Positions 36,494 to 42,535 of a stretch of DNA of 42,535 nt are shown piece by piece. The notes beneath the pieces were generated by a model. The model had not been told where the DNA came from. It did not search any database and saw only the letters and a program-made list of their open reading frames with translations. Every line of letters starts with the position of its first letter. Position 1 is the first letter of the stretch. The translations under genes were made by a program, and so were the position numbers. The stretch covers positions 1 through 42,535 of the forward strand of contig JAKAVO010000001.1 in assembly GCA_021817255.1 (NCBI GenBank). The letters run 5' to 3'. Source of the DNA: Thermoplasmata archaeon. GTDB lineage: Archaea; Thermoplasmatota; Thermoplasmata; Thermoplasmatales; Thermoplasmataceae.

Positions 36494-36508
36494 ACTATCT
36501 TAAGTAGT
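36494..36508. promoter_or_regulatory. Inverted-repeat operator upstream of malE
   Basis: ACTATCTTAAGTAGT is an imperfect palindrome, centred 26 bp upstream of an AAATTTAAAA TATA element (36471-36480) of the binding-protein operon. It matches the malK site at 13 of 15 positions and sits at the same distance from TATA. The TrmB-type protein encoded at 26800 is the obvious candidate ligand. It also lies upstream of the divergent MFS gene and could serve it. Confidence 0.65.
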
Positions 36509-36619
36509 GTTTATTAATATGTTGATTTTGTATGGCTCATACCTATGGTAAAATAATAGGAGTTGGGCATTTCTATGCAATAAGCTCACGATAATTTGGA
36601 TATAATACGGGGAATGGCG

Positions 36620-37894
36620 ATGAAAGGCAGAAATACAAGAATTTATTTATTTGCAAAAATAAAGGAGTACACTGTTTCATCAGATGATACGGTAAAATCT
36701 ACAGCAAACCTTTCTATTACCGACGGATTATTCTGGTCAATATATTCAAGCTTGACTGTTCCTTTTATAATTCCCCTCTCAATTTTCCTGCTCGGAAAAA
36801 ATGCTCCGGTTGGATATATTACAGGATTTCCAGTTCTTGTAGTGCCTCTGTCGCAGTTTCTTTCCAGACACTTTTCCTCTAGATCCAAAGATCTAAAAAA
36901 GCTCACTATCTATACCACCCTGTTAGACAGGATTTTATGGGTGCCAGTGGTTTTTCTGGTATTTGTCCACGGATATGTGCTGACATACGCCTTATTGATA
37001 TTATTGCTTTCAATCAGAACATTTTTTGCTTCCTTTAGTGGAACCACGTGGACATTATGGGTGCCGGGCGTAATTCCAGCCCAAAACCGATCGGGCTATT
37101 TTGCTTTCAGAAATTTCGTGATGAAAATATTTTCCCTGGTTGGTTATGCATTAGCCCTTGGGATTTTCCTAAGGATCGGGAATGAAGAAATAGCTTTCAT
37201 CCTTGTTTTCCTATTAGGAGCCCTTGCATTCTCTTCCATATCCTTGCTTGTAATGAGCAGGATACATTCTTACTCAATCCCGGATTCCGAGAAAGCCATA
37301 AATCATAATAAATTGCCATATAGGTTCAGGAATCTCGTAATATATTCCATAATTTGGGGGATCGGCTACAGCATGATTCTGCCTTATTTTCAACTCTACC
37401 TGATTTCTTCAAAATATTTGGGGCTGAGTGAGAGTTTCTATACAATAATATACATAACAATATCTATTTCTTTTATTGCTTCACAAATTCTATGGGGGAA
37501 GCTCGCCGCAAGATTTGGAAATTTTAGCATTGTTGCGATTAACTCAGCAGCCATTATAATTTCCGCAGTTTTAATTCCATCAATTCGCAGCTCCAGCCTG
37601 ATTTTTGTTCCGGCTGTATTGTACGGAGTAGGGCAGTCCGGCATTACATTGTCTCTGTTCAATGAGATGTTGAGCAGGTCAGATTCCTCAAGAATAAATT
37701 CCATATCAGTCTATAACATGGCCCAGTCTATTTCTATGGGCATTGGCCCAATTTTAGCCAATTTCCTTGTTGAAGCATTTAATGTCAATATAGAATTTGT
37801 ATTTGAATTATCAACTGCTTTTATGGCGTTGTCAATTGTTTATTTTATTGTTGGTGATTTGATTGGTGGGAACAATGCCCGGGCTAATGTGTAG
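36620..37894 (+). CDS. MFS transporter
   Basis: A polytopic membrane protein of about 424 residues with roughly twelve hydrophobic helices in two halves, joined by a cytoplasmic loop around residues 215-235. The frame extends to a TTG at 36596 and an ATG at 36614, but CGGGG is spaced seven bases from the ATG at 36620, which is preferred. Substrate unknown; its divergent position next to the sugar transporter operon, with the shared operator between, suggests a sugar or a product of sugar breakdown. T-rich sequence at 38011-38024 follows. Confidence 0.8.
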   Translation: MKGRNTRIYLFAKIKEYTVSSDDTVKSTANLSITDGLFWSIYSSLTVPFIIPLSIFLLGKNAPVGYITGFPVLVVPLSQFLSRHFSSRSKDLKKLTIYTTLLDRILWVPVVFLVFVHGYVLTYALLILLLSIRTFFASFSGTTWTLWVPGVIPAQNRSGYFAFRNFVMKIFSLVGYALALGIFLRIGNEEIAFILVFLLGALAFSSISLLVMSRIHSYSIPDSEKAINHNKLPYRFRNLVIYSIIWGIGYSMILPYFQLYLISSKYLGLSESFYTIIYITISISFIASQILWGKLAARFGNFSIVAINSAAIIISAVLIPSIRSSSLIFVPAVLYGVGQSGITLSLFNEMLSRSDSSRINSISVYNMAQSISMGIGPILANFLVEAFNVNIEFVFELSTAFMALSIVYFIVGDLIGGNNARANV

Positions 37895-38096
37895 TAAATG
37901 CTCAAAAAGAGTGGTTCCTGAATAAAGCCACATTAAGTATGTGTTTGATCAGGCAAATTTTCAGAAACCCTGGATTTTCATGATTTATGCCAAGGGGATG
38001 CCAGGTTAAACTTTTGTTTTTTTCAAAATGAATGAACAAGGCGACGCGTTAATATATAATGGAAAAAATTAATATTAAGGAGACACATGCTTAATA

Positions 38097-38624
38097 ATGT
38101 TGTTCGATGCTGGTGAATTTATCCTTTTGACTGAACATAATGTACCCACTGGAAACGGGAAAGAAGTTGGAAACTTGATTTTAACCAATAAGAGGCTTGC
38201 TATGGAAAATTCCAGACTTGTCAAAAAGGGGCTGTTTGGAAAGGAGAAACAGGACTTTGTCATTTTTAATATTCCCTTGACGTCTATACTTATAGCAGAC
38301 AAGAAAAAGGATTTCATATTCAAGAAACATGAATTTTCAGTAAACGTTGATGGAGGGAACAAATCATTCAGGGTAAACGAACCATCAGTATGGATTACAC
38401 AGATTGCCGCTGCAAAATCTGGAAATGTGAGCCAGAATCAGTCAATATCGGCGGGGTCAGGGCAGAATATTATAATAACTCCGCAGGCAGCAGGAGGTAC
38501 ACAATCCCAGCCACCGGCCCAGACACCTGTTGAGGTTGTGAAGATAAGATGCCCCGATTGCAAAATCCTTGTAGATGAAACAGCAAGATTTTGCCCCAGC
38601 TGTGGTGCAATGATTCCGCAGTAA
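38097..38624 (+). CDS. PH-like domain protein with C-terminal zinc ribbon
   Basis: The 175-residue protein has three parts: a beta-rich N-terminal domain (about residues 1-105; the pattern ...NLILTNKRLAMEN... resembles bacterial PH/GRAM-type modules), a flexible Gln/Ser/Pro-rich linker (108-147), and a zinc ribbon with C152, C155, C166 and C169 (CPDC...FCPSCG). No membrane segment is present. Such proteins are thought to bind lipids or partners, but the role here is unknown. An AAGGAG lies about 15 bases before the ATG and is better placed for an ATG at 38087 that encodes only nine residues. Confidence 0.7.
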   Translation: MLFDAGEFILLTEHNVPTGNGKEVGNLILTNKRLAMENSRLVKKGLFGKEKQDFVIFNIPLTSILIADKKKDFIFKKHEFSVNVDGGNKSFRVNEPSVWITQIAAAKSGNVSQNQSISAGSGQNIIITPQAAGGTQSQPPAQTPVEVVKIRCPDCKILVDETARFCPSCGAMIPQ

Positions 38625-38715
38625 AAGCATTTCGTGGAATGAAAACGTGTTAAAAAAAATATTTTATAATGCTTGAAAGAATAGTTTATATAAGGAGTTG
38701 AAAATACTTAACTAG

Positions 38716-39741
38716 TTGAAAAAAAGGAGTATATACCTGATCATCGCAATGGTTGCAATTGCACTTTTATTTGTGCCACCAGATAGTGTTTGCTATCCTG
38801 GAAATTCAACAAATGCCAGCTTGAACGGGAATGCCGTTTACCACCAATTCAGCTCCTCCCTGAATATAAACATAAGTTCAGATATGACACTCACTTCAAA
38901 CCTCACTGGAGGTGACATAACGATTGAGCCGGGAGTGACTGTTATAACTAACGGGTGGAATATATTTTCAAGTGGAACTTTCACGAACTTTGGCACTATA
39001 TTAACGGGAACAACACCTTCAGGAAACTACAAAAACTCTTACGGAGGTTCTGGGGGAGGCGCCCAAAGCCAGGCTGAGAGTGCAGGTTCATCTTCAGGAT
39101 TTTCTACACTGGCTCCAGGCGGACCGGGTTCCAGCAGCAATTCAGTATCAGGAGGAAACGGGAGTACGCCATTATTTACTATAAATGCTTCTTCCAGGAA
39201 TGTATTATTTGGGATGTATAATGATAATTTTAGCAACACACTCCCTGGTGCAGGTGCGCAGGAACTTCCAGGGTTGAGCTATTCTGGTGGTGCTTACGGG
39301 ATTGCAATTTGTGCTGTAAACATATATCCAGGAAGAATTATTGCCTCTGGAAGCAACGGAAGCGGAACAGGCAGCGGGATAGGGCTGATCGGTGGTGGCG
39401 GGGGTGGTGCAATTCTTCTCTCATTTAATGGAACACTTCATACACAGCACGAATGCAATGTTTCTGGCGGCCATGGTGTTCCCGGTGCAGGTGGAGGCAT
39501 ATACAGCGGCAACGGCGGCTACGGTCAGATAATAACTTATAACAAGTTCAGCGGGAATATAACAGATAAAGTGCCGGCAGGGCAGAAAGTTTTGAACCCG
39601 ACAACTCCCATAAACAACCGCATATACATGGGAACAGCCTCCCCAGGCGTGAGCAGAAATGAGATATACCTAATGTCTATTTCTGCTGTATCACTTGCAC
39701 TAGTTCCTGCTTATTACTGGAAAAAGAATAATGAAGAGTGA
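38716..39741 (+). CDS. Glycine-rich cell-surface protein with signal peptide and C-terminal anchor
   Basis: The 341-residue protein begins KKRSIYLIIAMVAIALLF, a clear signal peptide or anchor, and ends with a hydrophobic helix and a basic tail (YWKKNNEE). Between them lies a Ser/Gly/Asn/Thr-rich region with repeats of glycine clusters (about residues 105-175 and 215-260) and beta-helix-like NxTGGDITIEPGV and FGTILTG segments. It is probably an S-layer-free surface or adhesion protein. The start is TTG at 38716, backed by a TTTATATAA box about 27 bp upstream. No family is recognised. Confidence 0.65.
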   Translation: MKKRSIYLIIAMVAIALLFVPPDSVCYPGNSTNASLNGNAVYHQFSSSLNINISSDMTLTSNLTGGDITIEPGVTVITNGWNIFSSGTFTNFGTILTGTTPSGNYKNSYGGSGGGAQSQAESAGSSSGFSTLAPGGPGSSSNSVSGGNGSTPLFTINASSRNVLFGMYNDNFSNTLPGAGAQELPGLSYSGGAYGIAICAVNIYPGRIIASGSNGSGTGSGIGLIGGGGGGAILLSFNGTLHTQHECNVSGGHGVPGAGGGIYSGNGGYGQIITYNKFSGNITDKVPAGQKVLNPTTPINNRIYMGTASPGVSRNEIYLMSISAVSLALVPAYYWKKNNEE

Positions 39742-41619
39742 TTAACCTTCAACATTCAACTTATTTATGCTTTCAAGAATTGATGCGTCTTCCAGGCCGG
39801 TAATGTCCCCAGGGTTCTGGCCAAGATATGCTGCCTTCAATATTCTCCTCATTATCTTTCCGTTTCTTGTCTTTGGCAGTTCCTCAACCCTAAATATCTT
39901 CTCCGGGCTGAATGATTTGCCTTGGGATTTTTCCACCGCCTTTCTTATCATATCCCTGATTTGTTGATCGTCTGTGCCCTTATAAAAGATGATGATTGCC
40001 TCACCTTTCTTTTTGTGTGGCACTCCAATTGCGGCAGACTCCACAACACCCTCTACCTTATCTGCTGCATCCTCTATTTCACCAGGCCCAATTCTCTTGC
40101 CTGATGTCTTTATTATGTCATCCGTTCTGCCGTATAAAAAGAAATAACCATCCCTGGTCTGCATTGCCCAGTCCCCCTGTGACCAGCATCCAGGAAACTG
40201 CGACCAGTATGATGATATGTACCTTTCCTCATTATTCCATACGCCTCTTGTCATTGACGGAAGGTGCTCTTTTGAAACAAGGTAGCCAATTTCATCATAT
40301 ACTTCCCTTCCCGAGCTGTCAAATACTGTTATTCCCATTCCCAATCCCTTATAGAGGCATTTAGGCTTCAGGGGGGTTACGGGAGTGGATGCAAGAAAGC
40401 ATCCCAAAATGTCGGTTCCCCCTGATATGTTGCATATGGGCACTTTTCCCCTTCCCCATTGCCTGAAAACATATTCCCATGAATCCGTATCCCATGGCTC
40501 TCCAGTAGAGCCAAAGGCTTTCAGGTTTTTGAATGGCCTCTTCACTTCGTTGAACTTCATTGTTCTGGCAAATGTTGGGGATATGCCAAGTATGGTAATG
40601 CCATAATTATCCACAAGGTCCCATACCTTTTCCTTATGCGGATAATCAACTGCACCTGGATACATAAACAGGGTTCCTCCAAGGGCATTTGCCCCTATTA
40701 TCTCCCATGGGCCCATCATCCAACCAAGATCAGATATCCAGAATATCGTGTCCTCCTCCTTAAAATCGAGATAATATTTCACTTCCTTCACAATGTTGAC
40801 AAATGTTCCTCCGTGAACGTGGATAGTGCCCTTTGGCTTCCCTGTTGTTCCTGATGTGTAAAGCATAATGGCCCCATCCTCGGATCCTGTGCTTATGCTA
40901 TGTTTATAATCCCCTTTTTCCAGAAGTTTCTTGAAATCCATGCCTTTGGAAGATCCCTGGTTGAGAATGATAAGATCTGTTCCCTGGATTCCTTCTATGT
41001 TTTCTGCCATCGGGATATCTTTTCCTTTTCTCCTGTAACTTTCTACTGTGAATATGTACCTTATGCCACCATCTTTGACTCTTGTCTCCACTGCATCTTT
41101 TCCATATCCTGAAAACATGGGCACTGCAATAGCCCCAATCCTCATTATGGCATATAATGAAACTATGGCTTCCGGGATCATAGGCATATATATGCCGACC
41201 CTGTCACCTTTCTCGATGCCAAGGCCGCTGAGGGCTCCGGCCAGTTTTCCTGTCAGGTTATCAAGCTGCCCGTATGACATGGTTTCCAGTGTTCCATCCT
41301 CATATGCACATTTAATCGCAGCATGATTGCTTTTCCTGTACCTTTCGACACAGTTGAAAGTTATGTTTATTTCCCCGTTAATAAACCATTTTGAGAATTC
41401 TTTTCCTCCGGATTTGTCCCTTATAGTTGTATAAGGCTTGGAAAACCAAATGCCCATATGTTTTACAACATTGTCATAGAACTGCTCAATATGGTTATCA
41501 GAAAATGCATAAAGCTCTTCAATTGTTCTTAATCCTATGAAATTCTTGAGGGAATTGATATTGCTATTGTTGATTGTATCCTCGTCGGGAAAAAATACTG
41601 TTTCGCCGTGGGCATCCAT
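39742..41619 (-). CDS. AMP-forming acetyl/acyl-CoA synthetase
   Basis: Activates a carboxylic acid to its CoA thioester via an acyl-adenylate. The 625-residue protein has the acetyl-CoA-synthetase N-terminal region (about residues 30-90), the P-loop YTSGTTGKPKG at 254-264, the adenylation motif around YGRTDDIIKTSGKRIGPGEIE, and the catalytic lysine K588 in KTRNGKIMRR. The acid is uncertain: the SDLGWMMGPWEIIG segment differs from true acetyl-CoA synthetases, so propionate or longer acids are possible. A 9-bp inverted repeat brackets its TATA region, implying tight regulation. Confidence 0.88.
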   Translation of the reverse strand: MDAHGETVFFPDEDTINNSNINSLKNFIGLRTIEELYAFSDNHIEQFYDNVVKHMGIWFSKPYTTIRDKSGGKEFSKWFINGEINITFNCVERYRKSNHAAIKCAYEDGTLETMSYGQLDNLTGKLAGALSGLGIEKGDRVGIYMPMIPEAIVSLYAIMRIGAIAVPMFSGYGKDAVETRVKDGGIRYIFTVESYRRKGKDIPMAENIEGIQGTDLIILNQGSSKGMDFKKLLEKGDYKHSISTGSEDGAIMLYTSGTTGKPKGTIHVHGGTFVNIVKEVKYYLDFKEEDTIFWISDLGWMMGPWEIIGANALGGTLFMYPGAVDYPHKEKVWDLVDNYGITILGISPTFARTMKFNEVKRPFKNLKAFGSTGEPWDTDSWEYVFRQWGRGKVPICNISGGTDILGCFLASTPVTPLKPKCLYKGLGMGITVFDSSGREVYDEIGYLVSKEHLPSMTRGVWNNEERYISSYWSQFPGCWSQGDWAMQTRDGYFFLYGRTDDIIKTSGKRIGPGEIEDAADKVEGVVESAAIGVPHKKKGEAIIIFYKGTDDQQIRDMIRKAVEKSQGKSFSPEKIFRVEELPKTRNGKIMRRILKAAYLGQNPGDITGLEDASILESINKLNVEG

Positions 41620-41620
41620 G

Positions 41621-41659
41621 GCTAAATAGATAAAAGCCTTTTATTTTAAACTATTTAGC
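41621..41659. promoter_or_regulatory. Perfect inverted repeat bracketing the acyl-CoA synthetase promoter
   Basis: GCTAAATAG (41621-41629) and CTATTTAGC (41651-41659) are exact reverse complements with centres 30 bp apart, about three helical turns. Between them lies the TATA box (TTTAAAATAAAA on the minus strand, centred 26 bp before the ATG at 41619). One arm covers the transcription start and the other the BRE side. A second perfect palindrome, CTTTTAAAAG, lies at 41659-41668. This is a strong operator candidate. Confidence 0.6.
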
Positions 41660-41823
41660 TTTTAAAAGAGACGTTTTGTGTTTTTATTGAAATTTTTATT
41701 AAACCCAGAGAAGTGGTTCTCTTTTCCAGTTGCAGTTCATATGGATTATTACAGCAGGAATTGGTAGTGTTGCCATGCCATCCCATTAGGAAAATATCTA
41801 TATGCAGAACGCATTAACACAGG

Positions 41824-42345
41824 TTGAATGGCAGTATTTATGAGAGGGAACTGGTTTCTATACTATCAGGAAGTCAGAGAGTTATAAGCAAATTGTCGAA
41901 AAAACTCGATTTTTTATCCAGAGAGGCATACGAACACCTGATTAATTACCCGTTCTTTGTAACCAGGGCAGCTGGATCAAAGGGGGCGGACCTCATTGCA
42001 GTAAGATTTGACATGTCTATGGTCATCGAAGTGAAAAGTTCACAAAACCCTGTCCTTGCCTTTTCTTCATCATCCGGAAAGAACCAGGACCAGGCAGAAA
42101 GGCTTGCTAAAAAATGCCACGATTCAGGCATATTTTTAATATATGCCTTCAGGCTGAAAAACGCAGATGGCGATCCATGGAAAGTTTTCAAGGTGCCGGG
42201 AGAACCAATGGGCAGATACAGAAACCTCTACAATATTTTACCACAGATAGAAATAACTAAAAATGAAAACTTTGTAATGAAATGGGAAAATGGAACGCCT
42301 CTGAATAACATGCTGAAATATTTGATGGAAAGCAATTCAAAGTGA
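41824..42345 (+). CDS. hjc: Holliday junction resolvase Hjc with an insertion
   Basis: Cuts four-way DNA junctions in recombination. The 173-residue protein keeps the Hjc active site: E9 in YERELV, D56 in the RAAGSKGADLIA segment, and E69-x-K71 in VIEVKSS. Most Hjc proteins have about 120-140 residues; here an extra segment of about 25 residues (roughly 16-42, SQRVISKLSKKLDFLSREAY) sits between the first helix and the catalytic strand, and there is a longer C-terminal tail. The start is TTG at 41824, with an ATATCTATAT box about 27 bp upstream (leaderless). Its 3' end overlaps the next gene by 9 bases. Confidence 0.9.
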   Translation: MNGSIYERELVSILSGSQRVISKLSKKLDFLSREAYEHLINYPFFVTRAAGSKGADLIAVRFDMSMVIEVKSSQNPVLAFSSSSGKNQDQAERLAKKCHDSGIFLIYAFRLKNADGDPWKVFKVPGEPMGRYRNLYNILPQIEITKNENFVMKWENGTPLNNMLKYLMESNSK

Positions 42346-42535
42346 CTGCTTTATTGCTTTCTCAAGGCATTCAATGCCTTCATCTATCTGCCCATCTGTA
42401 ATTATTAATGGTGGAATCAGCCTTATGGCGCTCTCTCCTGTTCCGAGGAGTATTATTCCATTCTGGAATCCTTTGAATTCTATGTCATTTCTCAACTTGG
42501 CTGCGGGTTCCTTTGTCCTTCTGTCTTTTACAAAG
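42337..42535 (-). CDS. Class III aminotransferase, 3' end only
   Basis: The window ends inside this gene. The last 65 codons read FVKDRRTKEPAAKL... then IILLGTGESAIRLIPPLIIT, with a final helix DEGIECLEKAIKQSL. The GESAIRLIPPL segment is characteristic of the C-terminal domain of class III (4-aminobutyrate or acetylornithine type) aminotransferases, with the Arg of the IRL segment near the substrate. Catalytic lysine and PLP sites lie beyond the window. It ends tail to tail with the Hjc gene, overlapping by nine bases. Confidence 0.85.
   Translation of the reverse strand, partial: FVKDRRTKEPAAKLRNDIEFKGFQNGIILLGTGESAIRLIPPLIITDGQIDEGIECLEKAIKQSL

Noticed and set aside
1-42535. CRISPR arrays, insertion sequences, prophage or integrase genes
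   Set aside because: No regularly spaced repeats, transposase motifs or terminal inverted repeats were seen; the tRNA at 105-176 shows no partial duplicate in the window that would mark an integration site.

Overview
The window looks like a stretch of chromosome from an acidophilic, cell-wall-less archaeon of the order Thermoplasmatales (Ferroplasma/Cuniculiplasma/Thermoplasma relatives). This rests on an archaeal A-type ATP synthase, the family-D DNA polymerase large subunit, archaeal isopentenyl phosphate kinase next to a type 2 IPP isomerase, an archaeal OGG2-type glycosylase, Hjc resolvase, TATA boxes about 25 bp upstream of many start codons (leaderless style), AGA/AGG arginine codons and moderate A+T richness. 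The genus cannot be fixed by reading alone. There is no IS element, integrase, CRISPR array or rRNA; this is mostly core chromosome plus a sugar-use island.

Layout. 1-400: a foldable stretch of unknown identity and a tRNA-Ala(TGC) on the minus strand. 397-3725 (+): isopentenyl phosphate kinase, IPP isomerase, a ZPR1 zinc protein and a sugar-nucleotide epimerase. 3899-6381 (+): a membrane-anchored cupredoxin-like protein, an aminotransferase and an unrecognised protein. 6383-14816 (-): one tightly packed A-ATP synthase operon in the order K-E-C-F-A-B-D-(33-residue membrane ORF)-H-I. 15032-17401: 8-oxoguanine glycosylase (-), a phospholipase-D-like protein (+) and Fe/Mn superoxide dismutase (-). 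17521-19760 (-): PadR regulator, solute-binding-like cytoplasmic protein, MFS transporter. 19846-25505 (-): CTP synthase, PolD large subunit and GPN-loop GTPase in one operon. 25668-26432: two small lineage-type genes. 26433-26799: no intact gene, perhaps a decayed zinc-ribbon gene.

26800-37894 is a malto-oligosaccharide island: TrmB-type regulator, cytoplasmic GH31 alpha-glucosidase and GH13 cyclomaltodextrinase/neopullulanase-type enzyme on the plus strand, and a binding protein, two permeases and a MalK-type ATPase on the minus strand, with an MFS transporter beyond. Oligosaccharides would be bound outside, imported by the ABC system and cut to glucose inside. The malE-like and malK-like promoters share a near-identical 15-bp inverted repeat at the same distance upstream of the TATA box, a good candidate for the regulator's binding site.

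38097-42535: a PH-like/zinc-ribbon protein, a glycine-rich surface protein, an AMP-forming acyl-CoA synthetase whose promoter is bracketed by a perfect 9-bp inverted repeat, a Holliday junction resolvase with an unusual insertion, and the 3' end of a class III aminotransferase cut by the window edge.
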